Of a DNA stretch of 58,474 bases, positions 1 to 8,816 are shown piece by piece. The notes under the pieces are model-generated. The model was not told where the DNA came from. It worked only from the letters and a program-made list of their open reading frames with translations, and ran no database searches. Origin of the DNA: DATKQD01 sp050695655 (lineage in GTDB: Bacteria; Chloroflexota; JAJPGV01). Numbering within the stretch: the first letter of the stretch is position 1; every line of letters begins with the position of its first letter. The DNA is taken from contig JBOGTU010000166.1 of assembly GCA_050695655.1 (NCBI GenBank), positions 1-58,474 on the forward strand, read 5' to 3'. Made by a program: the position numbers and the translations under genes.

Positions 1-880
1 GGCTACGTCGGTGACGTCGCTTACTACACACAACACCGCAAAGCACCGAAAGCCATCTATCCCGGCAAGCATCCTCCACTGATTGACCGGCAAACCTTCG
101 AGCGTGTTCAAGCCGTCATGGCCAGTCAGCGCCGTAGTCAGGTGGCGATTCGGCCATTTGGCCGGGCACCCTACCCGCTCACTGGCATCGCGTACTGTGG
201 GGGGTGTGGCGCCCCCATTCATGGCTCCAACTCCACAGCGCGCAACGGAGAGCGTGTCCGCCATCTGAAATGTGGGGCCGCCCTCATGCGCGGCCGCGCC
301 CTGTCCGGCTGTGATGAGCCGCGCGTCAGGGCCGACGTCGTCGAAGCCCAGCTGGCCGCCTATCTCGCCGGCATGGTCTTACCGGAACGGCAGGTGCAGC
401 GCGTGCTGAACGAGCTTGCGCGCCGCGCTGAGCTGAAGCCAAGCACAAAGCACGTGCCGGTGCTCGAGGGACAACTAGAGCGCTGGCGACGCCTCTTCGT
501 CATGGGCGACATTGACGAGCTCACCTACCGCCGGGAGATTCAGCCATTGCGTCAGCGCGTCGCGCTAATAAAGGTGCAGAATTCCGGGGGAGTCGATCTC
601 CGCTGGGCTTCGGAGCAGTTGCTCTCGGTAGCCGATGTCTATTCCCACGACACACTCGAACGCCAACGCACGTTTGTCCATGAGGTGTTCGTCCGCATGG
701 TCATTAGCGGCGGTCAGCTCACGTCCGTGACGCCGCAGCCGGCATTTGCACCGCTGTTCGTCCTCGATCGTCGCCTCCGCTTTGGTCAGGAGGGACCCGA
801 TTTCCCTCGTGCAACACCCAAGGCGGCGCTTAATCACGTACCCCCGAGAGGACTCGAACCTCCGCAACCGGCTCCGGAGG
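1..880. mobile_element. Right end of an element integrated at tRNA-Arg (inferred)
   Basis: A recombinase gene pointing into the 3' end of a tRNA gene is the usual layout of an integrated element at its attachment site. The tRNA 3' end (839 onward) faces the recombinase, so the element would extend left and the duplicated tRNA 3' segment should lie outside the window. The exact core cannot be drawn because only one end is visible. Large serine recombinases use tRNA genes less often than tyrosine integrases do, so this is inference from layout. Confidence 0.45.
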
Positions 881-900
881 CCGGTGCTCTATCCGACTGA
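1..900 (+). CDS. Large serine recombinase, C-terminal part (5' end outside the window)
   Basis: Site-specific recombinase that would integrate or excise a mobile element. The frame is open from base 1, so the catalytic N-terminal domain and start lie to the left. The first 40 residues are the end of the 'Recombinase' domain (YPGKHPPLIDRQTFERVQ). Next comes a zinc-ribbon region with cysteines in YCGGCG, LKCG and SGCDEP, then a helical, probably coiled-coil segment (about residues 120-190). The last 20 or so codons are read from the antisense strand of the tRNA-Arg gene, and the stop at 898-900 lies inside that tRNA. The tail containing PPRGLEPP is therefore fixed by the tRNA sequence rather than by protein selection. 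Family assignment is strong; activity cannot be judged without the N-terminus. Confidence 0.88.
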   Translation, partial: GYVGDVAYYTQHRKAPKAIYPGKHPPLIDRQTFERVQAVMASQRRSQVAIRPFGRAPYPLTGIAYCGGCGAPIHGSNSTARNGERVRHLKCGAALMRGRALSGCDEPRVRADVVEAQLAAYLAGMVLPERQVQRVLNELARRAELKPSTKHVPVLEGQLERWRRLFVMGDIDELTYRREIQPLRQRVALIKVQNSGGVDLRWASEQLLSVADVYSHDTLERQRTFVHEVFVRMVISGGQLTSVTPQPAFAPLFVLDRRLRFGQEGPDFPRATPKAALNHVPPRGLEPPQPAPEAGALSD

Positions 901-911
901 GCTACGGGGGC
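839..911 (-). tRNA. tRNA-Arg (anticodon CCG)
   Basis: Read on the minus strand from 911, the sequence folds as a full cloverleaf: acceptor GCCCCCG pairing with CGGGGGT (terminal G-U), D arm GCTC/GAGC, anticodon stem CCGGC/GCCGG with loop CTCCGGA giving anticodon CCG, and a T arm with TTCGAGT. Discriminator base is A and CCA is not encoded. It starts 28 bases after the stop of the minus-strand peptidase gene, so read-through transcription is possible. It decodes CGG, a common arginine codon in GC-rich genomes. Confidence 0.95.
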
Positions 912-939
912 GGATAGGAGGAATTGTAGCGGGCGCCAG

Positions 940-2115
940 CTACGAGGCGGGGGACGACTGAGCCACGGCCAGCGCAGAGGTGAGCCAGCCGACCATCAGG
1001 GAGCTGGCGCCCTGGCTCTTAGCCTGGGCGATGTTCGCGGCGGCCTGGTCCAACTGGTTGAGCTGAACGTCATCCCAGGCGGAGTTGAGCGCGAGGAATC
1101 CGGCCTTGGGCACAAAGCCGACATGCATGGCTGCCACGGGTGGCGTGCGGAAGGGATGCGCCAGCTCCGCCTCGTAGGCCGCGGCCTTGTTCCAGCCTGC
1201 GGTCGCCTGCACCGCGTCCAACAGGGCCTGCTTTGCCGGCGGATACACGACCATGAAGCGCTGGTTGCCGGTCCAGATCTGGTCGAACTCGGGATATGAA
1301 ATCTCGTGATTCGGTCCCAGGTATGAATCCGTGGAGATGAACACGCCGCGCGCATCATCAAAGCCCTCTATTTCGCGATAGTGGCCCACGTGGTCCGTGG
1401 CGCTCACCCACTGGCTGACGATCACGGGAAAGCCGTTGCTGACCATGGCTTTCACCAGGGTGTCGGTTCCGGATACGCCCATCAGGCCATCCATGCCTAA
1501 CGTTTTGAGGTAACCCGGCACCGGATACGGCCACATGCCGCGATTGTTACCGTCCGGCCGGAGCGCGGCCTGCGCTTGCCCCTGCGTCTGCTGCACACCC
1601 CAGTAGCGCAGCACCTCAGCGATGGCGGCCGGCCCGCAGTTGTTCAACGTCTGGCGGATGTATTGCAGGGGGCCGAGCTGAAATGCCGAGGGCGTAGGTG
1701 CAACCGGCACCCGCGGCGCCGCGGCTGTGCCCATCGCGGCCGAGGTTCCAGCCGCGCCGGCTGAGGCGCCGTTGGCCTCTGGAGCGCCAGCGCTACCGCT
1801 AACGGCAGCAGCGGTCAGCGCCGGGCCCTTCACCGTAAGACCATCATTCACGGCAGCACCAATGCTGCCCGCGACTCCCGCAACCACCTGCCCGGCAGCG
1901 GGCGCCGTCGCATCCGCCCGCGCAATCGCCGCGGCGGGCACCGTTTGGCCCGCGCTGCCGCCGCCTGGTGACGCCGCGTCCCGTCGGGCCGACACCTGGC
2001 TTGAGCTCACCAGTGCTGCATGGCCTGAGCTTGGGTCGACCGGCTGGCTCACCTGCGCGCCGCACGCGGCCAGTGCCAGGCATCCGACCAGTGCCACCAG
2101 CCCGCGAACCTTCAT
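940..2115 (-). CDS. C39-family papain-like peptidase lipoprotein
   Basis: Predicted secreted, lipid-anchored cysteine-peptidase-like protein. Residues 1-18 are a lipoprotein signal with lipobox LAAC (Cys18). A low-complexity Ala/Gly/Ser/Pro linker follows to about residue 142. The Peptidase_C39_2 domain occupies about 145-300: catalytic Cys160 in NNCGPAA, His in VGHYREIEGFDD, and Asp in STDSY. A helical tail with TPR-like character ends the protein. C39-like domains cleave leader peptides or act as cell-surface hydrolases; the substrate is unknown. A TAGGCT box lies 11 bases before the ATG. The linker probably spans the cell wall (inference). Confidence 0.8.
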   Translation of the reverse strand: MKVRGLVALVGCLALAACGAQVSQPVDPSSGHAALVSSSQVSARRDAASPGGGSAGQTVPAAAIARADATAPAAGQVVAGVAGSIGAAVNDGLTVKGPALTAAAVSGSAGAPEANGASAGAAGTSAAMGTAAAPRVPVAPTPSAFQLGPLQYIRQTLNNCGPAAIAEVLRYWGVQQTQGQAQAALRPDGNNRGMWPYPVPGYLKTLGMDGLMGVSGTDTLVKAMVSNGFPVIVSQWVSATDHVGHYREIEGFDDARGVFISTDSYLGPNHEISYPEFDQIWTGNQRFMVVYPPAKQALLDAVQATAGWNKAAAYEAELAHPFRTPPVAAMHVGFVPKAGFLALNSAWDDVQLNQLDQAAANIAQAKSQGASSLMVGWLTSALAVAQSSPAS

Positions 2116-2165
2116 GTGCTCAGCCGAGCCTACACCAGGAAGTAGCCCCGCTCAAGATACAGAGG

Positions 2166-2390
2166 CTAAGGAAGAGATAAGAATTGCTGCTCGCCTTCAT
2201 CGGGCAAAGGCTCCCACTCAGGAGCCAGCAGCATGGTGCTGTGCACTGTGAGCTGGATGCCCGACAGCGTGCGCAGGGCCACGCCGGAGCCGTAGGTGCC
2301 CGGCCAGTGCTGCACCACGGTCCAGATGAGCCCATCCCACTCGTGGCCCGGCTCGTGGTAGCGGTAGCGCCGGGCGAGCCCCTCGCTCAC
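2166..2390 (-). CDS. Small protein of unknown function, coupled to the TetR gene
   Basis: 74-residue ORF whose GTG start overlaps the stop of the upstream TetR gene as GTGA. A good Shine-Dalgarno (GAGGAG) lies 8 bases before the GTG. The protein is rich in aromatic residues (RYRYHEPGHEWDG, VVQHWPGTYGS) and has no membrane segment or recognisable domain. Coupling and the ribosome site argue that it is real, and it may act with the regulator. I recognise no family. Confidence 0.5.
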   Translation of the reverse strand: MSEGLARRYRYHEPGHEWDGLIWTVVQHWPGTYGSGVALRTLSGIQLTVHSTMLLAPEWEPLPDEGEQQFLSLP

Positions 2391-3130
2391 CGGCCGCGCT
2401 CCTCACGCCGCGCCAGTGGGGCAACATCCGCGGCAATGCCCGCATGCTCTTCAACCGCCAAGGGGCTGGCTGCCGTTGCGTTCAGCACCTCCACATCGCC
2501 ATCCAGCCTGAGCAGCCGCAGCATGTTCGCGGCGACCTGATCCGCCGCCAGGTCGTGCGCGGGGTCGTACCACACGTGCACACAGCTCACCATGCCGATG
2601 ATGGCCAGGGCAGCGTAGCGTGGGTTGACCTCCGGCAGGGCATTGGCCGCGGTAGCCGCGGTCACGGCCTGGGTAACGATGTCCATCAAGCGATCGTCGT
2701 TGGCCTTGAACTGCTCGTCCCGTTCATCATGGAACACAGGGCGGTGCCCGTTGAAGGCCGCTATCAGGCCTGGATGGTCCGCCATCTCATCGACAAAGAC
2801 GCGGATGATGGCGATGAGCCGCTGCCGCGCATCGACCGCGCGGGCCGCCTCTTCCAGCCGCTGCATGCCAGCTTGAAAGGCGCGCACAAACAGCAGGCCC
2901 ACCAGGTTCGACTTGGAGGTCACGTAGTGGTACAGGCTGGCCTTGCGCATGTCCAGCGCGATGGCCACGTCGTCCAGCGTTGCGGTTTCGTAGCCTTTGC
3001 TGGCAAACACCTCGGCGGCGGTGCGGAGCACCTGCTCTTTGCGCGCCAGGTAGTCTGCCGTAGGCGTGGCGTTGCGGGGCCGGCCGCGCCGGGGAAGCGG
3101 CGAAGGCCCCGCGGGCGCCGGCTCGATCAT
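2387..3130 (-). CDS. TetR/AcrR family transcriptional regulator
   Basis: 247-residue one-component repressor. The N-terminal helix-turn-helix (about 20-75) reads VLRTAAEVFASKGYETATL, then DVAIALDMRKASLYHYV with the typical LYxYxxSK end of the recognition helix. The C-terminal ligand/dimer domain (about 85-220) resembles the TetR_C family found in acyl-CoA or fatty-acid regulators. I chose the ATG at 3130 rather than an upstream in-frame start 58 codons earlier because GAGG lies 7 bases before it, and a TACTAT box lies 11 bases before it. Its targets are unknown; the sequence gives no clear operator palindrome. A small ORF is coupled downstream. Confidence 0.88.
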   Translation of the reverse strand: MIEPAPAGPSPLPRRGRPRNATPTADYLARKEQVLRTAAEVFASKGYETATLDDVAIALDMRKASLYHYVTSKSNLVGLLFVRAFQAGMQRLEEAARAVDARQRLIAIIRVFVDEMADHPGLIAAFNGHRPVFHDERDEQFKANDDRLMDIVTQAVTAATAANALPEVNPRYAALAIIGMVSCVHVWYDPAHDLAADQVAANMLRLLRLDGDVEVLNATAASPLAVEEHAGIAADVAPLARREERGR

Positions 3131-3371
3131 GCGGTCCTCACATAGTAAACCAACGGCGTCGAAGTCGGCCGATTCACACGCTGGAAGGTGGAATGCGGGG
3201 CGCGAAAGCGTGATCGGCCGCTGGCTTTGCTCAGCCAAAGGGGTGCACACGGCCATCATGTGGGCGAAATTCGACGCCCTGGTGGCAGGCGTCAGGCCGG
3301 CCACCGCCCAGCTCTGGAGACAGCCGGGGCGGCAGCCAGCCTGAACCTGCCTTCGAGGGCTATGCGGCCAC

Positions 3372-5183
3372 TCAGTGGTGCGCGGCCGCGTAGCCCTGCT
3401 GGAACTCGATCTTGGCTTGCGCGCCGCCCGCGGCCAGCCAGGCTTTGACGAGCCCGTCGTAGGTGCTCATGGGCTTTTGCCCCTTGATGATGGCGTTCAG
3501 GCCATCGCCAAAGGTCTGCGTGAGGATGGTGTTCTTGGTGGCGAGGGTGCGGGAGTAGAGGCCCACGCTGGCATCCTCCACGCCAGCGGCGAACAGCACC
3601 TTTTCCGCCGCCTGCAGATCCGCCGGCGCCTGCGTTGACAGCGGCGAGTAGAGCACCGGCGCCGGGCCCACAATGGTGTTCCAGGGAATGATGTCGTTTT
3701 TCCCGGCATTGGTGGTCACGGGGTTGCCCTTGCTGTCCATGTTGTAATCCACACCCTTGGAGCCATAGTGCAGCAGCAGATACTCCTCGCTGCCAAATGG
3801 CGCGGCCAGGTAATCGAGCACGCGCAGCAGCATCTTGACTCGCGCGTCCGACGTGCCTTTGCGGATGACCATGAAGCCGAAGTTCGGGCGGCCGAAAAAG
3901 TAATCCGGCTTGCTGCCGTCATTGGAAAAGGGCATGACGACCTTCACCCTGGCGGCCGGCGTGAGCTTGGGCCCGGCCAGCCAGTAGTTGGCGTCCAGCC
4001 CGTCATAGCGGTAGGCCACCTTGCGCGCGGAAAAGGCATCGCGGGCGCTCAGCGTATTCCAGCCTGGGCCGTCGGGGTCGAACACGCCGGCCTTGTTCAG
4101 CTCGAGCGCGTAGGCCACGGAAGCCTTGAACTGCTCGGTTTCCTGCGCAGCGGTGAATTTGCCGTTGGCGTCCACAGCCCAGTTGTTGGGCGCCTTGAAG
4201 ATGGAGGGGAACAGCCCGTTCACCACGTCGAAGGCGTATTGCGGGCCGCCTTCCGCGCCGATACCCCAGATGTTCTGCTGCGGCCTGGTGAACTGCTGCA
4301 GCTGCGTCTTGAGGTCCGTCGCGTTCTTGGGCTGGCTCAGCCCGGCCTGATCCAGCAGCTCCTGGTGCACCCAGAACCACCAGAAGTACGGCCGCAGCGG
4401 CTGCGGCACGCCAAAAATCTTGCTGTTATAAATGGTGGTCTTCCAGGGGCGCGTGGGAATGGCAGCCAGGTTGGGATACTCCTTTATGGCATCGCCACTC
4501 ACGTAGGGCGTGAGGTCCACACACTCCTTTTCGAAGAACTCCGGCAGCAGCACAATGGTCGGGTCGTTGATGATGCTCAGCAGGTCCGGCAGCGCGCCGC
4601 CGGCAATCGTGGTGGTGAGCTTGGTGGTGTAGTAGTCGGCAAAAGCCACCAGCTGCACCTTGAGATTGGCGCCCACCTCCTTGTTGATCGCCTGCCAGCT
4701 GGTGTTGCTGCCCACAGGCCTTGGCGGCGCACCGAAGGACCAGCTCATCATGGTGATGTCGCTGCCATCGCCCGGGGTTTTGGCCACGGACTTGAAGGGG
4801 TTCTTGGGGTAAGCATTGAACACTGGGTCCACGTTGCCATCGGCCGATCCGGGCAGGTCTGGCGCGGGGCCGGCCGTGATGGGTGTGTGCGTTGGCAGGG
4901 CCGGCGCCCCCGATGCCGAGGAGGATGATGATGATGATGAGGTGGTGGCCGGGTGGCTGGTGCTCACAGCAGAAGCCGCTGGTGCCGCGGGCGCCGAAGA
5001 GCTGGCCGGAGCAGCGCTGGCTGCTGGCGAGCTGGCAGCGGGCGCGGCCGAACCGCAGGCCGCGAGGAGCGTGGCGCCCAGGCCCGTGATGGCTATGTGG
5101 AGGGCAGCTCGCCGGCTGATTTGGATGGGCGCGGGGGTTGATTCAACCGTGCCACGCGATGCGCTGGGTTGAGGACAATCCAT
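3372..5183 (-). CDS. Extracellular solute-binding lipoprotein (sugar-ABC type)
   Basis: Binding protein of a carbohydrate-type ABC importer (family 1). The N-terminus has a twin-arginine-like motif (SRRAAL), a hydrophobic stretch and lipobox LLAAC, so it is likely exported by Tat and lipid-anchored. A long Ala/Ser/Pro linker follows, including eight consecutive serines coded by a TCA repeat (microsatellite near 4924-4940). The mature domain (about 115-600) has the GG.LPDLL ligand-cleft region and many aromatic residues, as in LplA-like binding proteins. A second ATG at 5186 is possible; 5183 has better spacing from GGAG. No permease or ATPase genes are adjacent, so its transporter partners are elsewhere or lost. 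Confidence 0.85.
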   Translation of the reverse strand: MDCPQPSASRGTVESTPAPIQISRRAALHIAITGLGATLLAACGSAAPAASSPAASAAPASSSAPAAPAASAVSTSHPATTSSSSSSSSASGAPALPTHTPITAGPAPDLPGSADGNVDPVFNAYPKNPFKSVAKTPGDGSDITMMSWSFGAPPRPVGSNTSWQAINKEVGANLKVQLVAFADYYTTKLTTTIAGGALPDLLSIINDPTIVLLPEFFEKECVDLTPYVSGDAIKEYPNLAAIPTRPWKTTIYNSKIFGVPQPLRPYFWWFWVHQELLDQAGLSQPKNATDLKTQLQQFTRPQQNIWGIGAEGGPQYAFDVVNGLFPSIFKAPNNWAVDANGKFTAAQETEQFKASVAYALELNKAGVFDPDGPGWNTLSARDAFSARKVAYRYDGLDANYWLAGPKLTPAARVKVVMPFSNDGSKPDYFFGRPNFGFMVIRKGTSDARVKMLLRVLDYLAAPFGSEEYLLLHYGSKGVDYNMDSKGNPVTTNAGKNDIIPWNTIVGPAPVLYSPLSTQAPADLQAAEKVLFAAGVEDASVGLYSRTLATKNTILTQTFGDGLNAIIKGQKPMSTYDGLVKAWLAAGGAQAKIEFQQGYAAAHH

Positions 5184-5270
5184 CATTCTCTCCGTGTCGA
5201 TTCTTCTGACCCCGCGGTCGAATAGCGGCCATTGTAACCGCCGCTGCCAGCTGGGTTTTCGGCTGACGGA

Positions 5271-7076
5271 TCAGCCCGCGGCCACCTTCACCTGGATGCT
5301 GTTCCAGCCGTTGCCGCCGTTGGGCTGCGGCAGGTTGAACGTCTCCGTCTGGAGGGCGCCAGTACCATCTGTGGCGCGAGCAACCAGGGTGACCGGAGGT
5401 CCGGCTTGGGCCTGCAATGTGCCCTGCCAGCGCACGAAGGTATCGCGCCCCAGCACCGGCTGGAGCAGCGTGGCCGCTGCCCAGCTGCGCCCGCCATTGG
5501 CGCTGTATTCCACCTTGGCGATGCCGCGGGCGCCCGCGTAAGCCACGCCGGCAACGGGGTGGGCTCCGGGTCGCAAAGTGGCGCCATTGGCCGGTTCGTC
5601 GATCCGGGCCATGGTGTTCACGAAGGCGGTGCGGCTCCAATCACGCTGGCCGTACCAATCCACGAACGGGCGCGGCATCGGCTGCAGGTGCACGATCCAC
5701 TTGGCGTTCTTGAGCCCGTAGTGGCCGGGGATGATCAGCCGCACCGGGAAGCCATGCTCCAGCGGCAGCACGGTGTCATTCATCTCGTAGGCCAGGATCA
5801 CCGTGGGGTCGCTCGCGGCCGCCGCGGACAGCGAGCTGGAGAATTCGTCCGCGCCGAAAACAGCGATGGCCTGCACATCCGGCTGCAACCCGCCAGCGAG
5901 CTGGATCACATCGCTCAAACGGGCACCAGTCCACTTGGCGGTGCTGATGAGATCGCAACCAAAGGACGTGAGCTCGCACTTGGCGGTGAGGTTGCTGATG
6001 CACTCCAGCGTCTTGTAGAAGGTCACTGGTGGCAAGCGGCGCAGGGTGAGGTAGTCCACTTGCACGGGCGCATGCACCGCGCCATCCACGATGAGCCGCC
6101 AGTCCCGCGCGCTGATGATGGGATCGCCACCGGCGTTCTTGGTTACCGTATAGAAGTTGGCGTTGGGGGTGATCTCCGGCTGGAGCTGCCCTGGGGTACG
6201 CCGCACGGCCAGGAGCGCGCCATCCTTGTCACGCGGGAGGGGCCGCTCGGGCGGCGTCGCCGGATACAAATTCGGCGTGGCCGTCGCTGGTGCGGCGGGA
6301 GTGGGCGCGAGAGCTGGGCTGGCCGCGAGAGCTGGGCTCGCCGCGGTGGAAGGCGCCGCCGTTGCTGACGTGGCTGGCGAGGCCGCGACTGTGCCGGCGG
6401 GCACTGAAGCCGGGGTGGGCGCGCCGGGCGGGGGCAGCGATGCCTCCGGCAGGCCACTGGCCACCTTGCCTGCCGACCGTCCTAACCACGTGGAGACGAT
6501 GAGCGCCGCCAGCGCTCCCGTCACTCCCGCCAGGAAGGCGCGGCGCGACCCCACGTCCACGGGTCCCGGCGGCAGGTCTCCTCGTGCAGCCGTCGTGCCT
6601 CGGGCCACCAGGCGCGCGGCGACCAGCAGTGAGGCATAGGCCTCACCAATGCCCGCGTACACGGCATTGGTGAGGAAGGGTGGGTCCAGCGGCAAGGCGG
6701 TGGCAAAGAAGCCGCCGCCCGTGGCCGGGAAGATGCCAGCCATCGCAACCAGCCATAGCAGTGGAGCAAGCAGCCACAGCGCGGCGCCGGGGCGGACCAG
6801 TCGCAGCGCCAGCAGGGCCGCGACCAGCAGCACCAGAAACGTCACCACATAGCTGCCAATCAGGGCGAAGTCCTTGGCCCTAGGCCCGAACTTTTCGATG
6901 GCGGCCTCAAATTGATCGGGCGGGATCGCCAGCAGGAACGTCTCCATCAACCGCTCGGGCAACGTCCGCAGCTGCAACGCCAGCCGGGCCCAGTACATGA
7001 GCCCAATGGCGGCGGTGCTGGCCAGCACCGCCGCCACGGCGTACACCCACCTAAACCTGCCGGTTTCGCCTCGCAC
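5271..7076 (-). CDS. Membrane-anchored sulfite-oxidase-like molybdopterin oxidoreductase
   Basis: About 601 residues. Four hydrophobic segments come first (WVYAVAAVLASTAAIGLMYW, then near 70, 100 and 165), followed by a Pro/Ala-rich linker with an 18-bp tandem repeat, then the oxidoreductase domain. The Moco ligand is the Cys near 359 (LECISN). Further family landmarks are VILAYEMND, HGFPVRLIIPGHYG and KWIVHL. A C-terminal Mo-co dimerisation domain (YSANGGRSW) completes it. The GTG start at 7076 is inferred: it precedes the first membrane segment and TACAAT lies 11 bases upstream. The frame stays open far upstream only as the antisense of the HAD gene. The electron partner and substrate are unknown; the membrane part differs from YedZ/MsrQ. 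Confidence 0.85.
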   Translation of the reverse strand: MRGETGRFRWVYAVAAVLASTAAIGLMYWARLALQLRTLPERLMETFLLAIPPDQFEAAIEKFGPRAKDFALIGSYVVTFLVLLVAALLALRLVRPGAALWLLAPLLWLVAMAGIFPATGGGFFATALPLDPPFLTNAVYAGIGEAYASLLVAARLVARGTTAARGDLPPGPVDVGSRRAFLAGVTGALAALIVSTWLGRSAGKVASGLPEASLPPPGAPTPASVPAGTVAASPATSATAAPSTAASPALAASPALAPTPAAPATATPNLYPATPPERPLPRDKDGALLAVRRTPGQLQPEITPNANFYTVTKNAGGDPIISARDWRLIVDGAVHAPVQVDYLTLRRLPPVTFYKTLECISNLTAKCELTSFGCDLISTAKWTGARLSDVIQLAGGLQPDVQAIAVFGADEFSSSLSAAAASDPTVILAYEMNDTVLPLEHGFPVRLIIPGHYGLKNAKWIVHLQPMPRPFVDWYGQRDWSRTAFVNTMARIDEPANGATLRPGAHPVAGVAYAGARGIAKVEYSANGGRSWAAATLLQPVLGRDTFVRWQGTLQAQAGPPVTLVARATDGTGALQTETFNLPQPNGGNGWNSIQVKVAAG

Positions 7077-7136
7077 TCTTGCCGCGGATTGTAGGGGCTG
7101 GCCGCGCAGGCGGCCCCAGCACGTAAGATTGCGCGC
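7077..7136. promoter_or_regulatory. Divergent promoter region between molybdoenzyme and HAD genes
   Basis: The 60-base gap holds two outward -10-like boxes: TACAAT on the minus strand (7088-7093), 11 bases before the GTG at 7076, and TAAGAT on the plus strand (7124-7129), 7 bases before the ATG at 7137. Neither gene has a clear Shine-Dalgarno, so both transcripts may be leaderless or nearly so. Confidence 0.5.
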
Positions 7137-7838
7137 ATGGATCTGCCAGCCGCACTGCTGTTCGATGTCTTCGGCACCGTGGTGGACTGGCGCGGCGCCG
7201 TGATTCGCGAGGGACTGGCCATCGCGCCGCGGCTGGACTGGGGCCGCCTGGCGGATGTGTGGCGCGGTCACTACGCCCCCACCTTGCGCCGCGTGGTCGC
7301 GGGCGAGCTGCCCTGGGCACCCCTGGATGAGCTGCAGGGGCAGATGCTCGAAACGACACTCACCGAGCTGGGCATCGCCGGCCTCACCGAAACCCAGCGC
7401 GCCACCCTGAGCCGGGTGTGGGAGCGGCTGGACCCCTGGCCGGACGTCGCCGCCGGCCTCGCCCGCCTCAAGGAGCGCTACATCATCTGCCCGCTTTCCA
7501 ACGGCAGCGTGCGCGAACTGGTGGGCATCGCCCGCCGCGGCCGCCTGCCCTGGGACGCCATCTTCAGCACCGAGCTGTTCCACACCTTCAAGCCGGACCC
7601 GCGCACCTACCTCGGCGCCGCCGGGCTTCTGCAGCTTGCCCCCGCGCAGGTGATGATGGTGGCCGCCCACCCGCTGGACCTGCGCGCCGCGGCGGCCCTT
7701 GGCCTGCAAACCGCCTTTGTGCCCCGCCCGCTGGAATGGGGCCCCAAGACGAACGTGCAACCATCGGGCGCCGGCGAATTCACGGTGCAGGCGGCGACCT
7801 TCATGGACCTGGCCGATCAGCTGGCCACGGACAGGTGA
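7137..7838 (+). CDS. HAD-superfamily hydrolase, haloacid dehalogenase type II-like
   Basis: 233-residue cytoplasmic HAD enzyme. Motif I is FDVFGTV with nucleophile Asp10; motif II is PLSNGS; motif III lysine is in FKPDPRTY; motif IV region is VAAHPLDLRAAAALG followed by TAFVPRP. These match the L-2-haloacid dehalogenase branch (EC 3.8.1.2), whose members release halide from 2-haloacids, although many relatives are general phosphatases. Length is typical. It faces otsB convergently with a 43-base gap. Dehalogenase activity is an inference from subgroup motifs. Confidence 0.85.
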   Translation: MDLPAALLFDVFGTVVDWRGAVIREGLAIAPRLDWGRLADVWRGHYAPTLRRVVAGELPWAPLDELQGQMLETTLTELGIAGLTETQRATLSRVWERLDPWPDVAAGLARLKERYIICPLSNGSVRELVGIARRGRLPWDAIFSTELFHTFKPDPRTYLGAAGLLQLAPAQVMMVAAHPLDLRAAAALGLQTAFVPRPLEWGPKTNVQPSGAGEFTVQAATFMDLADQLATDR

Positions 7839-7881
7839 GCCGGCGCCCCCCAGGCGCAGCGGCCGGAGGAGGCTCAGTGGT

Positions 7882-8781
7882 TCAAGCTTTGCGCGGCGTG
7901 AAGCCGAGGGAGAGCTGATACAGCAAGCGGCCCACGGCGGGCGGGCCGTCGAGCTCCACATCGGCGGCGTCCAGGGCGGCGATCAGCGTCTCCGGGTTCG
8001 TCACGGCCACGCTCAGCGTGCGGGTGGGGCCGGCCTGGCGTAAGTCAGCCAGCGCGCGAAAGGCATCGGCGTCGGTCACATCGTCGCCCAAGTAGACAAG
8101 GCCCCGCAGATCGTGCCTGGTGGCCAGCGCCTGCATCACTGTGCCCTTGTTCCAGCGCGACGCGATACGCAGTTCCACGACGCGCCGCCCTTCCAGCATG
8201 CTCAGCTGGTCGCCAGCGAAGCGGCCCGCCAGCTCAAGCGCCAGATCCCGTGCCCGATCCGTGCGCTGCGCCCGCCGATAGTGCAGCGCCACCGCCAGAC
8301 CCTTCTCCTCCAGGCGAAAGCCGGGCGTCTGGCTCAGCAGCAGCCGCAGGGCATCGCGCGCAAAGGCCAGCTGCACCTGGGCCGCCGGTGGCGAGGCAAA
8401 GATCTCGGTCACGCCGTCCCGGTGCCACTCCAGGCCATGGTTACCCACGTAAGTTACACCAGCCACACCCACCCGCTGGGCCACGTCTTCGGCTCGGCGG
8501 CCACTCACCACCGCTACCACGGCAAGCCGTGACACCAGGCGGTGCAGGGAATCGCGCACGCCGTCCAGCACGGCGGCCTGCTCCGGCCGCGCCGCGATGG
8601 CGCTGATGGTGCCATCGAAGTCGGTAGCCAGCCCTGCCGGGCTCGCCGCCAGCACCCGCTGCGCGCTGGTCAGGCACGACACCGGTGGCAAGCCGGGCAC
8701 ACCCGTCTCTTCCGGCTGCTGGCGCGGCTCCGGCTCTCCAGCGGGGGAAGGCCACCTCACTCTCGGCTGCTCCCTTGCCAT
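7882..8781 (-). CDS. otsB: Trehalose-6-phosphate phosphatase
   Basis: Removes phosphate from trehalose-6-phosphate to give trehalose. HAD motif I is LATDFDGTIS (Asp54 and Asp56 from the chosen start); motif II is VVSGR; the cap contains NHGLEWHRDG, a trehalose-phosphatase landmark; motif IV is YLGDDVTDADAF. The ATG at 8781 follows a G-rich stretch. An in-frame ATG at 8823 would overlap the divergent regulator start and is less likely. The N-terminal 45 residues are poorly conserved. Together with otsA at 12444 it completes the OtsAB pathway, and it shares a 35-base divergent region with the two-component system between them, so co-regulation is plausible. Confidence 0.92.
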   Translation of the reverse strand: MAREQPRVRWPSPAGEPEPRQQPEETGVPGLPPVSCLTSAQRVLAASPAGLATDFDGTISAIAARPEQAAVLDGVRDSLHRLVSRLAVVAVVSGRRAEDVAQRVGVAGVTYVGNHGLEWHRDGVTEIFASPPAAQVQLAFARDALRLLLSQTPGFRLEEKGLAVALHYRRAQRTDRARDLALELAGRFAGDQLSMLEGRRVVELRIASRWNKGTVMQALATRHDLRGLVYLGDDVTDADAFRALADLRQAGPTRTLSVAVTNPETLIAALDAADVELDGPPAVGRLLYQLSLGFTPRKA

Positions 8782-8816
8782 CCCCCGCCCGCGGCCCTGC
8801 CTGGTACCCTGCACCT

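Noticed and set aside
841..900. C-terminal PPRGLEPP-type peptide as a conserved protein motif
   Set aside because: It is the antisense translation of a tRNA gene, a well-known source of false protein similarity.
7077..7961. Extension of the molybdoenzyme frame by 295 codons across the HAD gene
   Set aside because: The extension is purely antisense to the HAD hydrolase and has no domain character; the membrane helices begin right after the GTG at 7076.
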